Shown here piece after piece: positions 9,525-16,098 of a DNA stretch of 16,098 nt. Below the pieces are notes generated by a model, which did not search any database, was not told the origin of the DNA, and saw nothing but the letters and a program-made list of their open reading frames with translations. Source of the stretch: Syntrophomonas sp. UBA5288 (lineage in GTDB: Bacteria; Bacillota; Syntrophomonadia; Syntrophomonadales; Syntrophomonadaceae); assembly GCA_002408445.1 (NCBI GenBank), contig DHSK01000057.1:1-16098 (forward strand). Direction: 5' to 3'. Position numbers and translations under genes: made by a program. Numbering within the stretch: position 1 is the first letter of the stretch; every line of letters starts with the position of its first letter.

Positions 9525-9640
9525 GTCAAAAAAGCCCAATAGCTGCGTTATTAAGGGAAGCCCGTTCAATCGACGTACTTATGTACGCCTCAATCACGGT
9601 CTTCCCTTAATGCTCTGCTCTGGGGTATGAACTTTTTGAC
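9525..9640. repeat. Nested imperfect palindrome of about 116 bp, likely dispersed intergenic repeat
   Basis: Three concentric inverted repeats share one centre. The outer arms are GTCAAAAA (9525-9532) with TTTTTGAC (9633-9640). The middle arms are ATTAAGGGAAG (9550-9560) with its exact complement at 9601-9611, extended inward by C-C-G-T/A-C-G-G pairs at 9562-9565 and 9596-9599. The core is CGTAC (9574-9578) and GTACG (9583-9587) around TTAT. The segments between are only weakly paired. No ORF runs through it and no obvious target-site duplication flanks it. The design resembles large palindromic intergenic repeats that occur in many copies in some bacterial genomes, but copy number cannot be judged from this window. 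Confidence 0.8.
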
Positions 9641-9647
9641 AGTCGGG

Positions 9648-9678
9648 GCCGTCTGCGGTTAAAGCAGGCGGCTTTTTT
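9648..9678 (+). terminator. Intrinsic terminator of the deoxynucleoside kinase gene
   Basis: A 9-bp GC-rich stem (9648-9656 with 9664-9672, one G-U pair) closes a 7-base loop and is followed by six T residues. It lies 145 bases after the kinase stop, just beyond the nested palindrome. Confidence 0.88.
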
Positions 9679-9726
9679 AATGGCAAGGTAATTCAGATTC
9701 GCAGAGCGAGTCCTTTTATTATCAAA

Positions 9727-9756
9727 TTGGATTTTTCATAGTAGTCCCAATATGCT
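9727..9756 (+). promoter_or_regulatory. Candidate vegetative promoter for the membrane protein/DUF815 pair
   Basis: TTGGAT (9727-9732) and TATGCT (9751-9756) are 18 bases apart, in AT-rich DNA after the kinase terminator and about 38 bases before the next gene. A promoter is required here because a terminator precedes it. The -35 is weak. Confidence 0.35.
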
Positions 9757-9793
9757 ATATTGTTTAGGAATCACAGGAAAGGTTGTGGCATGA

Positions 9794-10225
9794 ATGAGTA
9801 TAAGCCTGGGAATAATGGCCGGCATAATCTTTTTTACTTACTCGCTATATTTCTCCAGGATAATAAAAGGCAATCCGCAGGAATTTGAAATGGATATACT
9901 AAAGGCACTGGGAGGCTGGGTCATTGTCCGTGGCATGGCCAGCCGCCGCAGTTTGTGGATGTTGCTGTATGTTTCCCTTTTTATTGAAATCTTGTATTTC
10001 GGTTTTACCATGCTGGTAATAGACAACCTGGCTATGCAGTTTATAACCGGTCTGGCGGTGGGGCTGGAAATCTTTCATATGGTATATATGGGCCGGAATT
10101 TATCCAGATTTTTTAAAGGCGCAATAGCTCTAAAAGAGATTTTTAGCTGGCGTCTGGAAAGGATCAGTGCACTTTTGTTCTTTACCCATTCGTTTTTAGT
10201 GTTGGTTTTTCTGATTACGTACTAG
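9794..10225 (+). CDS. Small four-helix integral membrane protein, unknown function
   Basis: A 143-residue protein that I do not recognise. Hydrophobic segments lie at about residues 2-19, 54-75, 77-98 and 122-143. They are separated by short charged loops, including a basic loop (RGMASRR) before helix 2 and basic stretches (SRFFKGAIALK) after helix 3. By the positive-inside rule these loops should be cytoplasmic. The protein ends within the last helix. AGGAAAGG lies 11 bases before the ATG at 9794. The DUF815 ATPase gene begins about 31 bases downstream, so the two are probably co-transcribed and perhaps functionally linked, but that rests only on spacing. The hydrophobic pattern is consistent with a real coding gene. 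Confidence 0.72.
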   Translation: MSISLGIMAGIIFFTYSLYFSRIIKGNPQEFEMDILKALGGWVIVRGMASRRSLWMLLYVSLFIEILYFGFTMLVIDNLAMQFITGLAVGLEIFHMVYMGRNLSRFFKGAIALKEIFSWRLERISALLFFTHSFLVLVFLITY

Positions 10226-10256
10226 TGGAATGCAGAGGTTATCAAGGGAGTGGTTT

Positions 10257-11522
10257 ATGATGCGAAAGGAAAGAATGCTGTTTGCCAGGCTTTCGATCTA
10301 TCGGGGGTTATTGGCAGATCCGGTTATCAGGGATCTTGTGGGATTATTGGATATAGTGGGGGAAGAAGAATTTAATTTGCTGGAGGCAGTGGATGCCTCG
10401 CACCGGCTTATTTTCGCTTTATCTGCCGGGGGCCGGTCGTTTAAGGAACATTTGCTGAATCTGGTCTTGCACGATGAAAATGCATTCAGCCGGGAGGCGG
10501 AAGTAAAAGAATACACAAATATTAAGCCGGTTTTGCTGAAAACGGTTCGTAATGATCTGGAAATTCTGCAAAAGTTATATCATTTGGATTTTGCCGGGAT
10601 TGACGAAATGATCGATTCGGGCAAGGAAAGACTGGCCGAAATATGTGATGGGCCGGTACCAACATTAAAGCCGGATAGTTTTGCGGCCAGGCTCGTCGTT
10701 TCGACCGCCTGGGGTGAGGAAATCGAGAGCTTATACCGGCATTATCATAGCAATGGTTCAGGCCTGGTTTCGCGCTACCGTGCTTTACGCTGGGAAGGTA
10801 ACCCGGTAGGATTGGTGGGTATATCCTGCCCCGACCCGGTTGGCTTAAATGACCTGATAGGCTACAATTCCCAGAAACAGCAGATTTGCATTAATACGGA
10901 ACAATTCTTAAAGGGCTATCCGGCTAATAATGTATTGCTTTATGGCAGCCGGGGGACGGGCAAGTCTACCATGGTTAAGGCTCTGTTGAACGAATATGGG
11001 GAACAGGGCTTGAGATTGGTGGAACTGACCTGTGAAGACCTGGAGAGTTTGCCGGAGGTTATAGCCCTGTTACGAGGGCATGCCCAAAAATATATAATCT
11101 TTGTTGATGATTTATCCTTTGAAGATTACGAGACCCGTTATAAAGGATTAAAGGCAGCCCTGGAAGGGAGCCTTACGGCTCGTCCTGACAATATACTTAT
11201 ATATGCCACCAGCAACCGCCGCCATCTGGTACGGGAATATCATTCAGACCGTAATGCTCCGTTGGATGATGAGATTCATACCTGGGATACCATGCAGGAA
11301 AAACTTTCATTATCTGACCGTTTCGGCTTAACTATAACTTTTCCTTCTCCGACCCAACAACTGTATTTGGAGATAGTGGAAAAACTGATTGAGGAACGAG
11401 GTTTGACCCTTGACCCCGAGTTGGTAAGACGCAGCGCTTTGGCCTGGGAACGTTCCCATCATGGTCCTTCCGGGCGGACCGCACGGCAGTTCGTGGATTC
11501 GTTGGGAGACGGGAATGTATAG
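10257..11522 (+). CDS. DUF815 family AAA+ ATP-binding protein
   Basis: A protein of about 421 residues. The N-terminal half is helical and unassigned; the C-terminal half is a P-loop ATPase of the DUF815 type. Walker A is GSRGTGKST (230-238), preceded by NNVLLY, and the Walker B-like FVDD is at 282-285. The arginine-rich segment YATSNRRHLV follows as a likely sensor region. The cellular role of DUF815 proteins is not established. I chose the ATG at 10257 because AAGGGAG ends 6 bases before it; the upstream ATG at 10230 has no comparable site. A membrane protein gene precedes it and the germination operon follows. Its last codons overlap a sigma-G-like promoter for gerA. Confidence 0.87.
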   Translation: MMRKERMLFARLSIYRGLLADPVIRDLVGLLDIVGEEEFNLLEAVDASHRLIFALSAGGRSFKEHLLNLVLHDENAFSREAEVKEYTNIKPVLLKTVRNDLEILQKLYHLDFAGIDEMIDSGKERLAEICDGPVPTLKPDSFAARLVVSTAWGEEIESLYRHYHSNGSGLVSRYRALRWEGNPVGLVGISCPDPVGLNDLIGYNSQKQQICINTEQFLKGYPANNVLLYGSRGTGKSTMVKALLNEYGEQGLRLVELTCEDLESLPEVIALLRGHAQKYIIFVDDLSFEDYETRYKGLKAALEGSLTARPDNILIYATSNRRHLVREYHSDRNAPLDDEIHTWDTMQEKLSLSDRFGLTITFPSPTQQLYLEIVEKLIEERGLTLDPELVRRSALAWERSHHGPSGRTARQFVDSLGDGNV

Positions 11523-11546
11523 CTGGTTTCCTTGCCGGGCATTCTA
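11516..11546 (+). promoter_or_regulatory. Sigma-G-like (forespore) promoter candidate for the ger operon
   Basis: TGTATA (11516-11521) and CATTCTA (11540-11546) are separated by 18 bases. They fit the sigma-G pattern of TGnATA near -35 and CATnnTA near -10. The -35 element overlaps the stop codon of the DUF815 gene. Predicted initiation is near 11553, about 20 bases before the gerA TTG start. Ger operons in Bacillus are read in the forespore by sigma-G, which makes the position sensible. Confidence 0.45.
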
Positions 11547-11564
11547 AAACAAAAAAGGCAAGGA
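11529..11564 (+). promoter_or_regulatory. Hairpin able to cover the gerA ribosome binding site
   Basis: TCCTTGCC (11529-11536) is perfectly complementary to GGCAAGGA (11557-11564), with a 20-base A-rich loop. The second arm contains most of the gerA ribosome binding site AAGGAGA (11560-11566). The stem forms only in RNA started upstream of 11529, that is, read-through from the DUF815 gene. Confidence 0.45.
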
Positions 11565-11572
11565 GACTGGCA

Positions 11573-13153
11573 TTGAGAAAATTACCTCGGAATGCCCGCT
11601 TGAAGAAGCCCGTTTCAGATACAAATAAAAGGGATGCGGTTACATCCCTTCCTACCGGGGCGCTACCCCCCAAGCTTGATGAAGCCCTGGAAGTCCTCCG
11701 GCCTTGGCTGGATAAAAACGGCGATGTTATCCAGCGCCTTTTTAAGGTTAAAGGGAATCCTCCTATTCCCGCTGCGGCCTTATATATAGAGGGGGTAATT
11801 GATTCAACCGAATTTAACCGGGATGTATTATACCCCTTAATGATGCATGGCCTTGGGGCAGATAATGAAAACCAATCTGATTACCTGATCAATACCATTC
11901 TGCAGACCGCAGTAGCAACCGGACAGATTACCAAAGCATACCATACGGATGATGTCTTGCACGCGCTTTTTGACGGTTTTGTGATTTTATTATTTGATCA
12001 TATGGCTGAAGCCCTGGTTATAGACATTCGCGGCGGAGAGATGAGGTCAGTTCAGGAACCTATAGTGGACAAAAGCATTAGTGGCCCGCGCGAAGGCTTT
12101 GTGGAGAATCTGGTAGTTAATGTCGCTCTCATCCGCCGCAAAATTCGAGACCCCAACCTCGTAGTATATCGAACTACCGTAGGCCAGAGAAGCAGAACCG
12201 ATGTAGCTGTTCTTTATATAGAAGATGTCGCCGATCCCGCTATAGTAGCGGAGATGAAAAAGCGCATAGATGAGATAAATATTGATGTCGATCTGTCGGC
12301 CGGTTATATTAATCAACTGATTGAAGACAACCCTTATACCGTATTCCCCTTGAGCCGAGTGGTGGAGCGCACCGACATAGCAGCCGCTGATCTGGCGGAA
12401 GGCAGGGTGGTGGTGATATCTGACCAGTCACCTCTGGTGTTGATCTATCCGGCTTTGTTTATAGAAATGTTTCAGACCGCGGAAGATTATTATGAAAAAG
12501 CCATGGTGGGTTCGTTCTGGCGGCCGTTTCGTTTGCTGGCTTTTTTCCTGGCTGTATCATTACCTTCCCTCTATATCGCTTTATTGAGCTTTCAGCCTGA
12601 GCTGATACCGCTTGATTTGCTGATTTCAATGGCCCGGGCCCGGGCCATGGTACCGTACCCGGTAGTATTTGAGACCATTATCCAGCTCACTATAATTCAG
12701 TTTATTATTGAAGCCGGCCTGAGACTTCCCAACCCGCTGGGGCAGACCATCGGAGTGGTCTCAGGTATTATTCTGGGCCAGGCTGCTATCACCGCTAAAC
12801 TGGCCAGCCCGGAAGTAATAATTATCATTGCTATTGCCACTATTGCCACTTTTTGTATACCAAACTACGGTATGGCCATGGCGGCCAGAATTATCAACAT
12901 ACCTTTATTAATCTTATCAGCCACCTTTGGATTGTTTGGATTTTCCCTGGGCTGGCTTTTGATTATTGCTCACCTCAGCGGTTTGACCAGTGCGGGGGTT
13001 CCTTATTTTGCGCCTTTTGCCCCCTTCAGGTTCAGTGACCTGCATGACAGTATCATACGGATCTTTTTATGGAAGTTTAAGAACAGACCGGCATCTATTC
13101 CTCATCAAGACCAGAAACGGCAGGGAGACGGGCAGCGAGGTGGGGCCCAATGA
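11573..13153 (+). CDS. gerA: Spore germination protein GerA family (germinant receptor A subunit)
   Basis: A 526-residue protein with the GerA layout. The hydrophilic N-terminal domain covers residues 1 to about 315 and includes GNPPIPAAALYIEGVID. The C-terminal membrane domain contains the family blocks EAGLRLPNPLGQTIG and GIILGQAAITAKLASP, and the protein ends in a short polar tail. It forms the A subunit of a germinant receptor in the inner spore membrane with GerB and GerC. The start is TTG at 11573, with AAGGAGA 6 bases upstream. The membrane region is unusual: family charged residues around REGVPFP and FEILREAG are replaced here by RAMVPYP and IQFIIEAG. gerB overlaps its stop by 4 bases (ATGA). 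The specific ligand is unknown. Confidence 0.93.
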   Translation: MRKLPRNARLKKPVSDTNKRDAVTSLPTGALPPKLDEALEVLRPWLDKNGDVIQRLFKVKGNPPIPAAALYIEGVIDSTEFNRDVLYPLMMHGLGADNENQSDYLINTILQTAVATGQITKAYHTDDVLHALFDGFVILLFDHMAEALVIDIRGGEMRSVQEPIVDKSISGPREGFVENLVVNVALIRRKIRDPNLVVYRTTVGQRSRTDVAVLYIEDVADPAIVAEMKKRIDEINIDVDLSAGYINQLIEDNPYTVFPLSRVVERTDIAAADLAEGRVVVISDQSPLVLIYPALFIEMFQTAEDYYEKAMVGSFWRPFRLLAFFLAVSLPSLYIALLSFQPELIPLDLLISMARARAMVPYPVVFETIIQLTIIQFIIEAGLRLPNPLGQTIGVVSGIILGQAAITAKLASPEVIIIIAIATIATFCIPNYGMAMAARIINIPLLILSATFGLFGFSLGWLLIIAHLSGLTSAGVPYFAPFAPFRFSDLHDSIIRIFLWKFKNRPASIPHQDQKRQGDGQRGGAQ

Positions 13154-14247
13154 ATAGTTCCCGCTTTCAAATGACCAGCAAACAGTTAGTATTTTTTTTA
13201 CTGGGGACTATGATTGCCACCGGTATTTTAACTCTGCCCCGGGTGGCCAGTAAGGAGGCCGGACCGGATGCCTGGATAGCGGTCTTGATTGGTGCTCTGG
13301 TACCGCTTCTGTCACTGTTTATGATTGAAAGACTTTGCCGCCAATTTCCGGACCAGGGTTTTATAGATATGTCTATCGAACTTTTCGGCCGATACCTGGG
13401 CGGCTTTCTGGTCCTTCTTTTTATGGCTTATGGACTATTCTTTTCCGCGGTAGTAGTTCGGGTATTTGCTGAGATAACGGTCATATATATGCTGCCCCGG
13501 ACCCCTCAATATGTAATTGTTGTGTTGCTGTCATTGGGTATCGCTTATGCAGCAGCCAAAGGAGCGAAAGTAGTGGGCAGGATCAACGAATTAATATTTT
13601 ATATCTTTCTGCTGCTTTTGTTGTTGACCTTTACTTCTCTTAGATTAGCCGAATTTACATATTTGCTGCCGATAGGGGATAGCGGGATTACAGCCATTTT
13701 AAAAAGCAGCTTAAGTACCAGCTGGGCCTTTGCCGGGGTGGAGATATTATTTGTGGTTTATCCGATGATAACCCGAAAGGATAAAGTAATAAAAGCGGGT
13801 CTAACCGCCCTTGGAATAGCTCTAATACTATATCTGATTGCTACAATGATATGTTTAGTGGTTTATGGAGCCAGTCTGATGCAGCAAGTTCTATTCCCTA
13901 CGTTGGGGCTGTTAAAAGTGGTCGATTTTCCGCTCATACACCGGTTGGAATTCCTTTTTCTGGCCTTCTGGCTGGGATTTGGGGCCAGACCCTTAATGAA
14001 TTTTACCATGGCCACATCTTTTAATTGCACGGGTTTTCTGGGTCTGGATGTTAACAAGCATTATCCCAAAATAGTATTGGTAGTAATGCTAATTACCGGG
14101 ATAATTGCTGAATTTCCGCGTAATACCATACAGGCCTTGCAATGGTCAAGCTATGCCGGCTATGCCTTTCTTATAATTGCGCTGGTTTATCCGGTCCTGT
14201 ACCATCTGGCCGCGATGGTTCGCAAAGGGGGGGATGTCAATGCTTAA
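13150..14247 (+). CDS. gerB: Spore germination protein GerB family (germinant receptor permease subunit)
   Basis: A 365-residue, almost wholly hydrophobic protein of usual GerB length, with about ten membrane helices. It begins with the family-like segment TSKQLVFFLLGTMIATGILTLP. GerB proteins belong to the APC amino-acid transporter superfamily and form the transporter-like subunit of germinant receptors, thought to hold the ligand site. The ATG overlaps the gerA TGA by 4 bases, so translation is probably coupled. The 3' end overlaps the start of gerC and contains a run of seven G residues (14227-14233) five codons before the stop. Confidence 0.92.
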   Translation: MNSSRFQMTSKQLVFFLLGTMIATGILTLPRVASKEAGPDAWIAVLIGALVPLLSLFMIERLCRQFPDQGFIDMSIELFGRYLGGFLVLLFMAYGLFFSAVVVRVFAEITVIYMLPRTPQYVIVVLLSLGIAYAAAKGAKVVGRINELIFYIFLLLLLLTFTSLRLAEFTYLLPIGDSGITAILKSSLSTSWAFAGVEILFVVYPMITRKDKVIKAGLTALGIALILYLIATMICLVVYGASLMQQVLFPTLGLLKVVDFPLIHRLEFLFLAFWLGFGARPLMNFTMATSFNCTGFLGLDVNKHYPKIVLVVMLITGIIAEFPRNTIQALQWSSYAGYAFLIIALVYPVLYHLAAMVRKGGDVNA

Positions 14248-15358
14248 AAGAGTTGGTTTGTCAGCCTTGCTGTGCCTTTGTTTGGTCATGGGAGGATGCT
14301 GGGATGCAAATGATATTGAAGATATGACCATACCCACCGCTGCTTCCTATGACATCGACCATACGGGAGGGCAATCAACCCTGCGCAGGTATCTAATCAC
14401 TACCCTGAATCCTAATCTGATCCCTGACGCTCCTAAAAAGTACCGGATTGAAGCGATTTCGGGCCAAACCATAGGTGAAATACGCAGCAACCGGCATTTC
14501 CAATCACCCCGGCCCTATGTGGTGGGAATGATACAGGTTAACGTTTTTTCAAAGGAAGTGGCGGGCCTGGGGCTCCGTTCAACTACTGATATTCTATACA
14601 GATCTCCTGCCATTTCCAATGCCTTAATGCTGGCAGTAGCAACCGGACGGGGTGACGAGATTATAAAAACCCGATCGGAAAATTATCAGGATGTAGGATA
14701 TCTTTTAATAGATCTTTTACATAATGCCAAGAAGAATAATTTTATGGTCAGCACTACTCTGCATGAACTGGCCCGGTGCATCTTTACGCCGGGAAGAAAT
14801 CCGGTAATGCCTGCTCTTCAAACCGATGGGAAGAATATCATCCATGCCGGGACAGCTATTTTTAAAAGGGATCGCTTAATTGATATTATAGACGAGCATG
14901 AAACCCGCAGCCTTGTACTATTAAGAGGAATAGAGGCGCACGGTTATATAAAATATGTTCTTGAGCGTGAAGGCAATGTGGCAGATGTGGGAACTATTTT
15001 TGCTAAAAACAGCAGAAAAGTGGAGGTAACACGTCAGGGCGACCAATTTACCTTTAATATTAAAATACTACTGCAAGGTCCTTTGGTGGAGAGATTTACT
15101 AACCAACCTTTGCTCGCAGACCCACAGGCTTTAACCGAGATTGAAAACCAGATAGCAACAGATATAAGGCAAGAAGCGGAAGCCTTTATAGAAAAAATGC
15201 AAAATGATTATCAGATCGACTGTATTGATATCAGTAAATATGCACTGGCTCATTGGCGCCAAGAGTTAACCCCGGTGATTGATAAGGATTTTATTGATAA
15301 AGCCGATATTAAGGTGCAGGTCAAGGTGAAAATAATCAACACGGGGGATCTGGATTAG
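14240..15358 (+). CDS. gerC: Spore germination lipoprotein GerC family (germinant receptor C subunit)
   Basis: A lipoprotein of about 372 residues. The signal peptide MLKRVGLSALLCLCLVMGGC ends at the acylated Cys20, followed by WDANDIED, which matches the GCWD-x-x-E/D-I-x-D start of Ger(x)C proteins. The rest is a soluble domain outside the membrane of the Ger(x)C type. I chose the ATG at 14240, with AAAGGGGGGG about 6-10 bases upstream. The ATG at 14234 would touch the G tract, and a start at 14177 would add a non-signal-like extension. The gene overlaps gerB by 8 bases and completes the A-B-C order. Its stop overlaps the stop of the opposite-strand DUF4912 gene. Confidence 0.92.
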   Translation: MLKRVGLSALLCLCLVMGGCWDANDIEDMTIPTAASYDIDHTGGQSTLRRYLITTLNPNLIPDAPKKYRIEAISGQTIGEIRSNRHFQSPRPYVVGMIQVNVFSKEVAGLGLRSTTDILYRSPAISNALMLAVATGRGDEIIKTRSENYQDVGYLLIDLLHNAKKNNFMVSTTLHELARCIFTPGRNPVMPALQTDGKNIIHAGTAIFKRDRLIDIIDEHETRSLVLLRGIEAHGYIKYVLEREGNVADVGTIFAKNSRKVEVTRQGDQFTFNIKILLQGPLVERFTNQPLLADPQALTEIENQIATDIRQEAEAFIEKMQNDYQIDCIDISKYALAHWRQELTPVIDKDFIDKADIKVQVKVKIINTGDLD

Positions 15359-15858
15359 TTTTTGGATCCGGGTAAATAAGTTGAGGTGAGTAAAGTATTG
15401 GAGTAAAGCCAGGGGAAAAAGGTATCATCTTTTTTGACACCCAGGACAGCATAATAAGCCGTTTCCGGTTTTGATTCGAAATAATGACTTCCTTTTAAAG
15501 TATCGACCCATACATCATCAAAAATGATTCCGAAACTGGTTTGATAAATCCGTAAAACCAGTTTACCGTCCATACTGCCGTTTTTCGTAAACTCTGCTTG
15601 TTGCCCGGCTCCTACCATCCAGTACGCTATTAAGTGATTGGCATTACCCCGAATAAGCTTTAGCCGGTCAGGTTCAAAAGGTATATAAGGAAGAACCGCC
15701 GGCATATAACCGTAAGTAAACAGCTCCGGGGCACTCTCAAAGAAAAAGGTGCCTGCGTCTTCGTCTTTGGTTTCATCCAGACGCATGGTGCTTAATACCC
15801 AGTAGACCAATAGAATAAGAATCAGACTTACAATCAGTATAAATACCAGCGGAACCAT
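15355..15858 (-). CDS. Membrane-anchored DUF4912 domain protein
   Basis: A 167-residue protein with one N-terminal membrane helix (about residues 4-23), a short acidic linker (MRLDETKDEDAG), and a C-terminal domain from about residue 66. That domain follows the DUF4912 pattern: LKLIRGNANHLIAYW, then LVLRIYQTS, then a Tyr-rich YYAVLGV-K-FFPWLYSNTL block. The role of DUF4912 is unknown. The N-terminus is probably cytoplasmic-short, with the domain outside, but the orientation is uncertain because few charges flank the helix. GGAGGGG lies 6 bases before the ATG. It converges on gerC with a 4-base stop overlap and no terminator between them. Any role in germination is suggested only by location. 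Confidence 0.78.
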   Translation of the reverse strand: MVPLVFILIVSLILILLVYWVLSTMRLDETKDEDAGTFFFESAPELFTYGYMPAVLPYIPFEPDRLKLIRGNANHLIAYWMVGAGQQAEFTKNGSMDGKLVLRIYQTSFGIIFDDVWVDTLKGSHYFESKPETAYYAVLGVKKDDTFFPWLYSNTLLTSTYLPGSKN

Positions 15859-16098
15859 TCGTATCCCCTCCGTTTTTTATTTGCCTCAGTATTATTTTGC
15901 GGTACTATTCACTTCTTTATTACAAGTAATATGAAAATTGGACGCTGAAGGCGCTGAATATTATGAATGACTGAATTTTTTAAAATTCGAAACACCTGAA
16001 GAAGACCCCACTCCGGCATAACCTATCTCTTATACTCATTTTCATAAGTGAGAGTTTTGCATAATTAACTTTTTCCTATGATTAAGCAGTAACTTTGC
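15859..16098. other. AT-rich upstream region of the DUF4912 gene with small dyads
   Basis: No gene was found here. Small elements are TATTAC-AA-GTAATA (15918-15931, 6-bp arms), two CGCTGAA copies at 15943-15949 and 15952-15958, and GAATTTT-TT-AAAATTC (15973-15988, 7-bp arms). They lie 60-130 bases upstream of the - strand gene and could be operator sites. I saw no convincing promoter with proper spacing. The sequence beyond 16098 may contain a divergent gene. Confidence 0.4.

Noticed and set aside
14177..14239. Upstream start for gerC
   Set aside because: It would place 21 extra residues before a clear lipoprotein signal peptide and overlap gerB by 71 bases. The ATG at 14240 has the ribosome binding site.
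15872..15915. Sigma-G promoter for the DUF4912 gene (TGAATA on the - strand)
   Set aside because: No CATnnTA element occurs at the proper distance.
16025..16060. Possible terminator or hairpin near the right edge (CTTAT...ATAAG region)
   Set aside because: The stem is only about 5 bp with a long loop and no T run.

Overview
The window looks like chromosomal DNA from an endospore-forming member of the Firmicutes, most likely the Clostridia. The grounds are a complete gerA-gerB-gerC germinant-receptor operon, the sporulation-associated trio prkA-yhbH-spoVR, strong GGAGG-type ribosome binding sites with some GTG and TTG starts, and intrinsic terminators. A syntrophic or anaerobic lineage such as Syntrophomonadaceae would fit, but that is an impression and not a demonstrated assignment. 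All genes but the last run on the + strand.

Left block (1-2216). The C-terminus of a MoxR-type AAA+ ATPase is followed by its VWA-domain partner and a divergent purC-like gene, closed by an intrinsic terminator. Second block (2217-6894). prkA (AAA+ serine protein kinase), yhbH (VWA, DUF444) and spoVR form a tight operon. Two different AAA+/VWA pairs therefore lie almost back to back, with the purC-like gene between them. A second strong hairpin terminator follows spoVR.

Middle block (6900-9680). Here are asnB (glutamine-dependent asparagine synthetase) and a deoxynucleoside kinase. The space after the kinase holds an elaborate nested palindrome of about 116 bp, wedged between the stop codon and the gene's terminator. 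This is probably a dispersed intergenic repeat.

Right block (9727-15358). A small four-helix membrane protein and a DUF815 ATPase lead into gerA, gerB and gerC. The gerA start region is notable. A sigma-G-like promoter overlaps the end of the DUF815 gene, and an 8-bp stem can cover the gerA ribosome binding site. Only read-through RNA would carry both arms of that stem, not RNA started at the sigma-G-like site. gerC ends tail to tail, with a 4-bp stop-codon overlap, against a membrane-anchored DUF4912 protein on the - strand. The last 240 bases are the AT-rich upstream region of that gene.

No tRNA, rRNA, CRISPR array, insertion sequence or phage gene was seen. The genes themselves are mostly recognisable families. 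The more unusual signals are the nested palindrome, the gerA leader, the asnB leader hairpin, the double AAA+/VWA arrangement with the purC-like gene, and unusual residues in the GerA membrane region.
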